Assembly: GCA_964602595.1 (NCBI GenBank)
Contig: CAZRRO010000022.1
Location: forward strand, 58,964-122,963
DNA: 64,000 nt
DNA from: CAIWAH01 sp964602595
Lineage (GTDB): Bacteria > Verrucomicrobiota > Verrucomicrobiia > Limisphaerales > UBA9464
Direction of reading: 5' to 3'
Shown here: in pieces, positions 45,601 through 52,241 of the stretch
How positions within the stretch are numbered: the stretch's first letter is position 1
Layout of the letters: every line of letters starts with the position of its first letter
Made by a program: the position numbers and the translations under genes
The notes under the pieces: generated by a model
What the model saw: only the letters and a program-made list of their open reading frames with translations
The model's database searches: none
Told to the model about the DNA's origin: nothing

Positions 45601-46027
45601 TTTTCTCACGTTGCTCCAAGATGACGGGGCTATTGACCCAAGTTTCGATCTGGGAACCGGTCCGGATCGCTTCCTTGGAAGCGAAGTCGGACTGGGCTCC
45701 GAAGCCACCCCGTTACTCGCGGACGGAACACTCTATCTCACGGGCCCATTCCAACACGTCAACGGCCTGTCCGCGCCCAGCCTCGTGCGACTGAATTTGG
45801 GGGAACTAGTCCCTAGCCTCCGAGATGCGAAGCTCGCCGGCGGCGAGCTGCACGCGACGGCCCACGGATTTCCTGGCGGCATCTACCCGGTCGAATCCAG
45901 CGACGATCTGAAAGAGTGGCAGCCGGCGGGCGAGGTGCGCCTGGAAGGCTACCAAACCGAGACCGGCTTCAGTGCGACGCCGAACACCCCGGGGCGCTTC
46001 TACCGGCTTCGCTCGCCGGCGCACTGA
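42617..46027 (+). CDS. Secreted metalloprotease with Calx-beta and delta-60 repeats
   Basis: 1136 residues. The signal peptide is LGLAVFAGVSILARPVRG. Residues about 210-430 form a reprolysin-type zinc metalloprotease. The motif is HELGHLLGCAHD at 355-366 (HExxHxxGxxHD), followed by a DIMSYEPG Met-turn. Two Calx-beta-like domains (about 460-675) follow, with VTVRLARTGDLNTSTRVTVTF and IQDDIAEGEETLRLGL. Then come six or seven delta-60 repeats (about 690-1075; PDGKLLLVGAFSRVNG, PDGRIVVGGNFERING), and a C-terminal beta domain. The protease may act on host, prey or matrix proteins. Confidence 0.82.
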   Translation: MNPLRLSRISRFQSVSRLVRRLGLAVFAGVSILARPVRGEVATVESIPALLLPIPPQSGAAPAVGPSRAAAQTQTLRLNPQLPANAANWLQPGREVRLDLLENWDITLAVEAVEPTVTGGRIVRGRATRDEGSSVTLTFEGRSLTGFVRLSGLGAFRLAPVGTGETLEVWKADAAAHSFCGTVPQPVPATGAAGGIARAGVARQAVELPAADTLPEPAVVDVMFLYTPQAVIGEGNEEGIRQRILESVDGTNYRLTNSLVNVRINPVFIGLYNTFETGDLPRDNYRLANGVDGMERVPQLRNDYKADLVCLLTELENQGIGGQAFDLTPPLGNQATGFTVIRRPMMGKGSMVLAHELGHLLGCAHDREHARFANDEAFFAARKPYVFGHRFEVEGVTYVDIMSYEPGIYVPYYGNPRLHLDGVPLGVPAEAERPSDGSRTINETAPYVARYRTARSRIGFAERRFVAAEQDGSVTVRLARTGDLNTSTRVTVTFDTTSPAKAGQDYTRPMPSVISFATNQATAELVISLIQDDIAEGEETLRLGLSTVLGEHGIAQQGGAEVVILDASTPASFSQIEFPDGPLAVAELAAEARIRVNYAGPLGENERVLPYRTMEGTAIAGTDYQSVGGTLTNTAGVTSWEIAVPILPRLAAGPDRSFFLVVGTRTNTVRILDAQRVGAVLGNPGFQLAQDGNLNAKARGDGKLLVWGNFSRLGGHERTGIALLNADGTVDDSFQPPEILLGHRRMAGLGAGTVSFSPNAVISSVAVQPDGKLLLVGAFSRVNGVPRNTMVRLHPNGSVDESFGSNLRLDGAVISLAIQPDGRIVVGGNFERINGERRPFIARLLADGSVDTSFQPNGGPTSDWTVIIETLALQADGKILMGGYFKQVDGKPMLNLARLNPDGTFDPTFKLKTGASGPVWRIRPQPDGKIVVGGVFDTLGGRASKKLARLNADGSNDLSFRPPNANADVNDFVCLPDGRLLVSGNFTTVAGQSRRFLTLLQDDGAIDPSFDLGTGPDRFLGSEVGLGSEATPLLADGTLYLTGPFQHVNGLSAPSLVRLNLGELVPSLRDAKLAGGELHATAHGFPGGIYPVESSDDLKEWQPAGEVRLEGYQTETGFSATPNTPGRFYRLRSPAH

Positions 46028-46066
46028 GGCCGGCGGGATAGCCCTTTCCGGTTCGGGTGAACCGGG

Positions 46067-46110
46067 CGGCGGGCCGCGAGCGCGAAACGTGTGTTCGCTC
46101 CGGCCCGCCG
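46067..46110. repeat. Palindromic intergenic repeat, copy B
   Basis: Nearly identical to copy A at 42254-42299. The arms CGGCGGGCCG and CGGCCCGCCG plus the inner GAGCG/CGCTC pairing enclose GCGAAACGTGTGTT. It lies 40 bp after the metalloprotease stop. No T tract follows, so it is less like a terminator than copy A and more like a dispersed palindromic element. Confidence 0.75.
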
Positions 46111-46165
46111 ATGTGAACGGATTGGAAACGATCCGAAACGGCTGCTCTCGGGCTGGGCCGCGGGA

Positions 46166-47176
46166 TCACTGGAGCCCGACCGGCGCGGCCGTCGCCAGAT
46201 GATCGCGCAGGCTCTGCTGGGACGGGGTCAGGCCGTTGGCCGCGAGGGCGGCGAGGATGCGCTCCTCGGTCATGATGAACCGGTCGCGCTTGTAGAGCAG
46301 GTAGTCGCCACGCACGGCGTCGGGCGTGAGGTTGATGGTAACCAGGTTCGCACCCGTCGCGAGGCCACGTTCGTAACCCGGAGCGGCGCCGGCGAGATTG
46401 AGCGCGCTGACCGCCGGAATGACCCAGTCGGGCCGCATCAGCCGCAGTGCCGCCATGCAATTCAGCGTGAGTTCCAGCGAGGCGGCTTCCCGGCCGGAAA
46501 GCGGCGTTTCGTCACCGGGCACAAACGGGCTCACGCTGCAGCCAATCAGCGGCAGGCCGGCGGCGAGGCAAAGGTTCTCCAGGGCGGCCTCGATGGTTTG
46601 TCCCGTTAGGCCGGCAATGAAACCGGAGCTCACTCGCCAACCTGATTCCGCCAATCCCCGAATGAACGCCGTCCGTTCGGCCAACGAACCGGGTGCCTCC
46701 AATTCGCGGTAGAGGCCAGCATCCGCGATTTCGAACTTCACGATGTAAGTCGTGGCCCCGGCGGCACGCAATTCGTCGGTGATCCGGGCATCCAATGTGC
46801 CGAGACAGACGCTGATTCCGAGGTTCGTTTCCCGGCGCAGCGTGCGGACCAGCGGCAAGACCACCTCGCGGGCAGCCAAAGGATCTTCGCCGGATTGCAG
46901 GTTGATGTCCGTGATGCTCGCCGGCCGGTGATGGATCAACAGTTCGGCCAATTCATCGTGGCGGGCCCGGAAACGATCGAGATTGCGGTTGTCCCGCCGC
47001 ATCCCGCAGTAGTGGCAATTCTCCCGGCAAAAATTGGACACCTCCACCACGGCGCGGACAAATGCGCGGTGCCCAAAACGCGCTCGGGCCACTGCGTTCG
47101 CGCGCGCGTGCAGTTCCGCCTGCTTTTCGTCGCAGGCGGACAAGTCGGTGGGGCTGGGAAACCAAGTTCCGGACAC
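46166..47176 (-). CDS. HydE-like radical SAM protein
   Basis: A 336-residue radical SAM enzyme. The 4Fe-4S motif is C50-x3-C54-x2-C57 (NFCRENCHYCGMRRDN). The ITDINLQSGEDP and TTYIVKFEIADAGLYRE segments are typical of HydE/BioB/PylB relatives. HydE acts in [FeFe]-hydrogenase maturation, but no hydrogenase, HydF or HydG gene lies in the window. BioB is less likely because its auxiliary Cys pattern is not visible. The start is GTG at 47176. It faces the convergent metalloprotease and is divergent from the glycosyltransferase, so it appears to be an orphan. Confidence 0.75.
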   Translation of the reverse strand: MSGTWFPSPTDLSACDEKQAELHARANAVARARFGHRAFVRAVVEVSNFCRENCHYCGMRRDNRNLDRFRARHDELAELLIHHRPASITDINLQSGEDPLAAREVVLPLVRTLRRETNLGISVCLGTLDARITDELRAAGATTYIVKFEIADAGLYRELEAPGSLAERTAFIRGLAESGWRVSSGFIAGLTGQTIEAALENLCLAAGLPLIGCSVSPFVPGDETPLSGREAASLELTLNCMAALRLMRPDWVIPAVSALNLAGAAPGYERGLATGANLVTINLTPDAVRGDYLLYKRDRFIMTEERILAALAANGLTPSQQSLRDHLATAAPVGLQ

Positions 47177-47275
47177 GGGCGGACGCTAGCCGGCGTCCCA
47201 CCGGACCCCAAAGCCTAAAGTCCGCGCGGGCGAACGACGTGGACTTTGCGTGGCGGACTTTGGAACGTCCCGGCC

Positions 47276-47968
47276 GTGCCGCCCTCGTCCGCCAACTGCT
47301 GCGCCGTCATCCCCTGCCGGGATGAGGCCGCGTTCATCGGCGCGGTGGTGATGGCCGTGCGTCAGCACCTGCCTACCGTGGTGGTCGTCGATGACGGTTC
47401 GAGTGACAACACCGGGAGTGTTGCCACGGCCGCCGGGGCGACGGTTCTGCGCCACGGCATTTCTCAGGGCAAGGGGGCCGCACTGGCGACCGGCTGGGCT
47501 TGGGCCCAGGCCCGGACGTTCACGTGGGCGCTGATGCTGGACGGCGATGGCCAACACGCCCCGGCCGACATCCCGGCACTCCTCGCCGCCGCCAATCTCG
47601 CAACCTTGGTGCTCGGGAACCGCATGGATCAGTCGTCCGCGATGCCGTGGTTGCGCCGGGCGGCCAACCAATGGCTCAGCCGGCGAGTCTCCGACCTTGC
47701 CGGTGTGCCGATCCCGGATTCCCAGTGCGGCTTCCGGTTGGCCCACCTTTCCACGCTATTGGCACTTGCCCCGGGCAGCCGGCATTTCGAGATCGAATCC
47801 GAGCTGTGCGTCCGCTTCGCCCGGGCGGGCCACCGGATCGTCTCGGTGCCCGTGCAGGTCCGCTACGCCGGCGAACGAAGCAAGATTTCCCCGCTCCGCG
47901 ACTACGGTCGGTGGTGCCGCTGGTATCTGCGCGCCCGGCGGGCAAGCTCCCCGTCACTTGGTCACTGA
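47276..47968 (+). CDS. Glycosyltransferase family 2
   Basis: A 230-residue GT-A enzyme of the dolichyl-phosphate-mannose-synthase-like type. It has CCAVIPCRDEAAFI, VVVVDDGSSDNTG, the DxD motif in LMLDGDGQHAP, GNRMDQSSAMP and RFSVPVQVRYAGERSK-like basic residues near the C-terminus. No membrane helix is present. The start is probably GTG at 47276; a TTG 30 bp upstream is also in frame. The 3' end overlaps the convergent methyltransferase by 15 bp. Polyene clusters often carry a GT2, so it may attach a sugar to the polyene or its lipid anchor. Confidence 0.82.
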   Translation: MPPSSANCCAVIPCRDEAAFIGAVVMAVRQHLPTVVVVDDGSSDNTGSVATAAGATVLRHGISQGKGAALATGWAWAQARTFTWALMLDGDGQHAPADIPALLAAANLATLVLGNRMDQSSAMPWLRRAANQWLSRRVSDLAGVPIPDSQCGFRLAHLSTLLALAPGSRHFEIESELCVRFARAGHRIVSVPVQVRYAGERSKISPLRDYGRWCRWYLRARRASSPSLGH

Positions 47969-48631
47969 TAGCAGCACGCGGGTGCCATGCTCCCGCCAAA
48001 CCTGCGCCCCGTTAAGCCCGGCCGCGGCGGCGAATTTCTGCCATTCGGCCACCCGCCAACCGCGCCGCACCGACAGCAGGGCATCCGCGCGAAAGGCCCG
48101 CGGCGCTGCCAACAGGCCCAGCCAAAGTCCAACCAGGAAGGCGACGCTACGGTGCAGGTCGCACACCAGCACGGCTCGGCGGGCCACCCGATTGGCCTCG
48201 CGAAAATGGGCGATCACGTCAGCGTCCGAATCTAGGTGGTGGGTCATCGAGGTCGCGACCACGACGTCAAAACTCGCGTCGGGAAACGGCAGTTCCGTGG
48301 CCGAGGCCACGACGTGGACGCCGTCGGCATCCAACTGTCCCGTGAGCGGGCAGTGGTCCACGTTGGTAAACCGCCAACGCCAGCCCTGAGATTGGGCCCA
48401 GGCCGTCAATTGCCGTCCCAGCAGGCCATCCCCGGCTCCGACATCTAGCACCGACAGGTCCCGGCAGGCTTCGGCGCCGAGCAACCGGAGCAGCCAGATT
48501 TGGAACGGACGTTCGAAGCGGGTGAACCGGTTAAGCCGGCCCAAGATCGCGTAATGTGCGCGCAGTTCCCCGAGGTTGCGCTCGGGACAGTCGAAGTATT
48601 CGGCTTGCGTTGCCCGCTGGCGCAAAAACAT
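47954..48631 (-). CDS. SAM-dependent class I methyltransferase
   Basis: A 225-residue methyltransferase with motif I SVLDVGAGDGLLGR, an acidic NVDHCP strand and the ASFDVVVATSMTHHL motif IV region. The C-terminus has a hydrophobic helix (VAFLVGLWLGLLAAPRAF), which suggests membrane association. The start is ATG at 48631, divergent from the small membrane protein gene. In polyene systems such enzymes O-methylate the aromatic head; the substrate here is inferred. Confidence 0.8.
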   Translation of the reverse strand: MFLRQRATQAEYFDCPERNLGELRAHYAILGRLNRFTRFERPFQIWLLRLLGAEACRDLSVLDVGAGDGLLGRQLTAWAQSQGWRWRFTNVDHCPLTGQLDADGVHVVASATELPFPDASFDVVVATSMTHHLDSDADVIAHFREANRVARRAVLVCDLHRSVAFLVGLWLGLLAAPRAFRADALLSVRRGWRVAEWQKFAAAAGLNGAQVWREHGTRVLLSVTK

Positions 48632-48649
48632 CGTCGCGACCCTAGTCCG

Positions 48650-49024
48650 ATGAGTTCCGCGCAACAAGTCTCCCCGCCTCGACCTCGCCGCCTGCATTGG
48701 GCCATCCGCGCCGCGCTGACGGTGGTGACCGCCCTGGTCCTCGCTTGGCTCTGCGGCGCGGCGATGCGGGCCGATGCGAAGCTGACTTCGCCACCAGGAC
48801 TTTTCCGCGGCATGCTGCACGGCGCCATGATGCCCATTGCCTGGCCGACGTTGCTGGCCGGGCAGGACCAGGTGATCTACGCCGCGCTGAACCAAGGGCG
48901 GGTTTACAAGCTGGGCTATTCCTTGGGCGTGAACCTGTCCGGAATGGTCTTCTTCGGCTGGTTTTTCCTGAGCCTCAGCGCGCTGCGCCGGAAGCCCGCG
49001 CGTCCGTCCGCCTCAACGCCATAG
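48650..49024 (+). CDS. Small two-helix membrane protein
   Basis: 124 residues, unrecognised. Two hydrophobic helices are predicted: AALTVVTALVLAWLCGAAM (about 21-39) and YSLGVNLSGMVFFGWFFLSLSAL (about 88-110). Between them is GLFRGMLHGAMMPIAWPTLLAGQ. It starts with ATG at 48650, 18 bp from the divergent methyltransferase start, and its end overlaps the papain-like gene by 12 bp. Its position within the polyene locus suggests a membrane accessory role. Confidence 0.65.
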   Translation: MSSAQQVSPPRPRRLHWAIRAALTVVTALVLAWLCGAAMRADAKLTSPPGLFRGMLHGAMMPIAWPTLLAGQDQVIYAALNQGRVYKLGYSLGVNLSGMVFFGWFFLSLSALRRKPARPSASTP

Positions 49025-49726
49025 GCTGCAATAGACCTCGTATGCGGTTACCCAGCCGCCGATGAAATAGGCGGTCGGCGGCAGCCAGAATTCCCGCCGT
49101 TCGCGGTGGAAGATCGGCTCCAGCACGTCGTCTGGCGCGTTCGGATCGTAGGCGCGGAACCGGAACACCGCCGACGTCTCACGAACGTCGAACAACACGA
49201 CCGCGTGGTTCACGGTCAGCTGCGGAATGGTGAACACGTGGAGCACCGGAGCCGTGTCGGCCCGGACCGCGGCGACCAAACGCTCGGCCTCTCGGGCCTG
49301 GCTGGCATGGCTGAAGGGAAACAGCATCCGCCAATGCCCCCGCTGGAAATAACTTTGCCAGGCGCCGCCCGCCTCCTGCTTCAGGATCGCCTCATGGGTC
49401 CGACTGAAATCCCGCAGGTGGGCGAAGCCGGGAAACACAATGGGGTGGGGCTCAGGGGAGCGGGAGCGGGCATCACGGGCGAGCAGCTGTCGCACTCGCC
49501 GGAGGAGTTCCGCTTCCGGCAATGGCTTGCTGGCGGGATCGAAACGGGCGTGGAGGTGGAACTGCTTCACTACCCGCGCCAGCACGAAGCAGCGCAGCGT
49601 GTATTCCGGGCGCGGTTCGCGGCGCTGGTGCACCTGCCGGCCGGTGGCGGAATCCAGCGCGTAGCTCCAGACCGTTTCGTTGCGGTAGCTGAGCGTGTCC
49701 TCCGGATGCCTGAATGTCCCCATCAC
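49013..49726 (-). CDS. Papain-like-fold protein of unknown function
   Basis: 237 residues, with no family I can name. Three points suggest a papain-like (BtrH/C39-like) fold: C46 in RCFVLARVVKQF, which begins a helix as in CfGxA...; His174 in NHAVVLFDV; and Asp194 in YDPNAP. These could form a Cys-His-Asp set. The protein is otherwise rich in Arg, with a hydrophobic C-terminus (PTAYFIGGWVTAYEVY). BtrH-type proteins occur in aryl-polyene and flexirubin clusters, so a role in acyl transfer or hydrolysis is possible. The start is uncertain between two adjacent ATGs. Confidence 0.65.
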   Translation of the reverse strand: MMGTFRHPEDTLSYRNETVWSYALDSATGRQVHQRREPRPEYTLRCFVLARVVKQFHLHARFDPASKPLPEAELLRRVRQLLARDARSRSPEPHPIVFPGFAHLRDFSRTHEAILKQEAGGAWQSYFQRGHWRMLFPFSHASQAREAERLVAAVRADTAPVLHVFTIPQLTVNHAVVLFDVRETSAVFRFRAYDPNAPDDVLEPIFHRERREFWLPPTAYFIGGWVTAYEVYCSLWR

Positions 49727-49841
49727 GTGCGCGGCGCACCATGCTCAACGGGCCCCGGGCCTGACAAGGCAGGGGTGCGCCGCGCCGATTCAACCATTGG
49801 CCTTGCTTCGGATCCGTCGACGCAGGCAAACAAGCCGCGGA

Positions 49842-51104
49842 ATGCTCGAATCCCGCTGGCGCGCCGTGGTTGCGGCCCATTCGCCGGAAACCGCGCTGCT
49901 CGACGCGGCGTCGGGACGATCGTGGTCATTTGCCGAACTGGCCGCCGCGGCCGATCAGGAGGTATTCGCTGGCGACGCGCAGCTTTCCTACCCCAGCGGT
50001 GCCGGCCCCGAGTTCATCCTCGCGGTGTTGCGGGCGTGGCGGGCGGGTGCGGTGGTTTGCCCGCTCGAACCCGGCCAATCGCCGCCGGCAGTTCCTGGTC
50101 CACCGGCCGGCATCCGCCACCTGAAGCTGACCTCCGGCACCTCGGGGTTGCCAAAGTGCGTCGCGTTCACCACGGCCCAACTCGCCGCCGATGCGGACGC
50201 CATTGTCCCGACGATGGGACTGCGCCGTGAATGGCCCAACCTCGGCGTCATCTCGCTCGCCCACAGTTACGGCTTCTCGAATCTCGTCCTGCCGCTGCTG
50301 CTCCATGGCATTCCGCTGATCCTGGCGTCGGCGCCGCTGCCGGCCGCCGTCCTTGCCGCCGCCCGCCGCATGGGAGATCAGCCGCTGACCTTGCCGGCGG
50401 TGCCTGCGATGTGGCGGGCGTGGCACGAATCCAACTCGATTCCGACCAACGTTCGCCTGGCCATATCCGCCGGGGCCGTGCTGCCGCTCGGTCTGGAGCA
50501 GGCGGTCCACGAGCGAAGCGGGCTCAAGATTCACAACTTTCTTGGCGCCTCCGAATGCGGTGGCATTGCCTACGACCGGACCACAGATCCGCGCACCGAC
50601 CCCACGTTGGTCGGGCAACCGTTGGACGGCGTTCGTTTGGGCGTCATGGCCGACGGCCGGCTCGAAATTGAAGGACCGTCGGTCGGGACCACCTACTGGC
50701 CCGATCCGGACGAGACATTGGCGGACGGGCGTTACCGCACGGGCGACCTCGCCGAACTCACCCTGGCCGGCGTCTTCCTGCGCGGACGCGCCGGCGATAT
50801 GATCAATGTTGCGGGGCGCAAGCTCGCTCCGGAAACCGTCGAAGCCGCGCTCCGATTGCATCCGGGCGTGCGCGAATGCCTCGTGCTCGGGCTCCCGACG
50901 AACGATCCCCGGGGTGAGGCGATCGCGGCGGTGGTCTCCGGCAGCCCCGGGCTCTCCGGTCCCCTGCTCCGCGAGCATTTGCTCAACCACCTGCCCGCTT
51001 GGCAGGTGCCCAAGGTCTGGCAACTCGAAGACACGCTCACCCCGAATGGCCGGGGCAAACTCTCCCGCGCCGAGTGGCGCGCACGGCTGCTGGCCGCACC
51101 GTGA
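49842..51104 (+). CDS. AMP-dependent acyl/aryl-CoA (or ACP) ligase
   Basis: 420 residues, an adenylating enzyme. Signatures are LKLTSGTSGLPKCVAFT (P-loop), GASECGGIAYD (A5), YRTGDLAEL (A7), GRAGDMINVAGRKLAPETVEAAL (A8) and a C-terminal Lys in TPNGRGKLSRAEWR. It is shorter than most acyl-CoA synthetases (usually 500 or more residues), like those of polyene clusters that activate an aromatic starter. The ATG at 49842 gives the N-terminus MLESRWRAVVAAHSPETAL. It converges on the dehydratase gene. Confidence 0.85.
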   Translation: MLESRWRAVVAAHSPETALLDAASGRSWSFAELAAAADQEVFAGDAQLSYPSGAGPEFILAVLRAWRAGAVVCPLEPGQSPPAVPGPPAGIRHLKLTSGTSGLPKCVAFTTAQLAADADAIVPTMGLRREWPNLGVISLAHSYGFSNLVLPLLLHGIPLILASAPLPAAVLAAARRMGDQPLTLPAVPAMWRAWHESNSIPTNVRLAISAGAVLPLGLEQAVHERSGLKIHNFLGASECGGIAYDRTTDPRTDPTLVGQPLDGVRLGVMADGRLEIEGPSVGTTYWPDPDETLADGRYRTGDLAELTLAGVFLRGRAGDMINVAGRKLAPETVEAALRLHPGVRECLVLGLPTNDPRGEAIAAVVSGSPGLSGPLLREHLLNHLPAWQVPKVWQLEDTLTPNGRGKLSRAEWRARLLAAP

Positions 51105-51117
51105 CCCGCGGCGCCGG

Positions 51118-51555
51118 TCAGGTGCCCGCCAAGGTCACTTCGCAATTCAACACGACGGTTTCACCCACGCGGGCCGTGGCCTGGGCCGAAACCGAGTTCC
51201 CCATCCGGCCGACGATTCGCGCTTCGAGCCGAACCGTTTCGCCCGGCCGGGCCGTGCCGGTGATCTTGGCGCCGCGAATCGCGGTGAGCTTGAGGCCGGG
51301 CAGCGGCGCGTGCCGGGGATCGGTCTGCGCCACGACGCCAGCCAGTTGCGCCGCCGCCTCGACGAGCAGGACGCCGGGCAGCAGCGGTTCCCCCGGAAAA
51401 TGACCGCGCAGGAATGCCTCGTCGCCGCGCAGCGTGAATTCACCCACACCGCTCAAGCCAGGTTCCAGCGCCAGCAGGCGATCCACGAAGCGAAATTCCG
51501 GGCCGTGCGGCAGGGCGGCCAAAGCCGAGCCCAAGTTCTCGTCCGTCGGCTTCAT
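51118..51555 (-). CDS. FabZ-like 3-hydroxyacyl-ACP dehydratase
   Basis: A 145-residue hot-dog-fold protein. It has the FabZ signature GHFPGEPLLPGVLLVEAAAQLAG, with the catalytic His in GHFPG and Glu in VEAAAQ, and PHGPEFRFVDRLLALEPG at the N-terminus. In a polyene pathway it would introduce each trans double bond. Its ATG overlaps the end of the LolA-like gene (ATGA), so both are in the same operon, and transcription runs from lipoprotein to dehydratase. Confidence 0.85.
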   Translation of the reverse strand: MKPTDENLGSALAALPHGPEFRFVDRLLALEPGLSGVGEFTLRGDEAFLRGHFPGEPLLPGVLLVEAAAQLAGVVAQTDPRHAPLPGLKLTAIRGAKITGTARPGETVRLEARIVGRMGNSVSAQATARVGETVVLNCEVTLAGT

Positions 51556-52241
51556 CGGGCGTTCAGGGGGTCCGAGATTTTCCACGACGCATCCAGCACC
51601 GGGACAAACAAGGCCGCCTCGACCGCCTCGTTTTCCCGCGCGGCGCTGAAGTCATTACGAAGCCGGGAGCCGTCGCGGAAAACCAGTTCGGTGGCGCTCA
51701 GTTGGAAGCCGTTGGTCGTCACGCTCACGGTCAGTTCCGTCAGCAGCTTCTGCACGGACTTGGCGCGGGGTTGCAGCCGGAAATCATAGGTCGCGTTCGT
51801 CTGCGTCAGCGCCAGCACGGCAAAGCGGTTTGTGAATTCGGCGGCGTCGCGGGGAAAGCCCGTGTCGAGCAGCGCCATGGCGTCGCCCATTGGTCCCGCG
51901 GCAAATGCGGCCAGCGGATACCGCTCGGCCCGTTTCAGCCGGGGCGAGAGCACCAGCAGTTCCGACTCGGCCCGCACCGCGACCGATTGCGGCGGAATAC
52001 CCAGTTCCCAGCGAAAGCGGTTCGGAGCCACGAACCAAACTCGGCCCGGCGTCGTCAGCGGCTGGGTCAGGGCCTTGAGGTGCCTCGTCTGCACGAACTC
52101 GGCCGACCAGCTCGTGATGTTGGTCTGTCGGGCAAGCCAGGTGCCGAGCAAGGCTTCCGCACCCGTCGCGGCCGAAAGCTCGCCGGCAAGGCACGACAGG
52201 CTCAGCCAACAACCGAGGAGCCAACTTCCCGGCGCCCTCAT
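51552..52241 (-). CDS. LolA-like outer-membrane lipoprotein carrier
   Basis: 229 residues with a signal peptide (WLLGCWLSLSCLAGELSAA). The fold is the open LolA beta-barrel (ITSWSAEFVQTRHLKALTQPLTTPGRVWFVAPNRFRWELG is the classic LolA N-terminal region). Aryl-polyene clusters often include such a protein for moving the polyene lipid to the outer membrane. The gene overlaps the MMPL gene by ATGA and the dehydratase by ATGA. It is probably not the housekeeping LolA. Confidence 0.83.
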   Translation of the reverse strand: MRAPGSWLLGCWLSLSCLAGELSAATGAEALLGTWLARQTNITSWSAEFVQTRHLKALTQPLTTPGRVWFVAPNRFRWELGIPPQSVAVRAESELLVLSPRLKRAERYPLAAFAAGPMGDAMALLDTGFPRDAAEFTNRFAVLALTQTNATYDFRLQPRAKSVQKLLTELTVSVTTNGFQLSATELVFRDGSRLRNDFSAARENEAVEAALFVPVLDASWKISDPLNAR

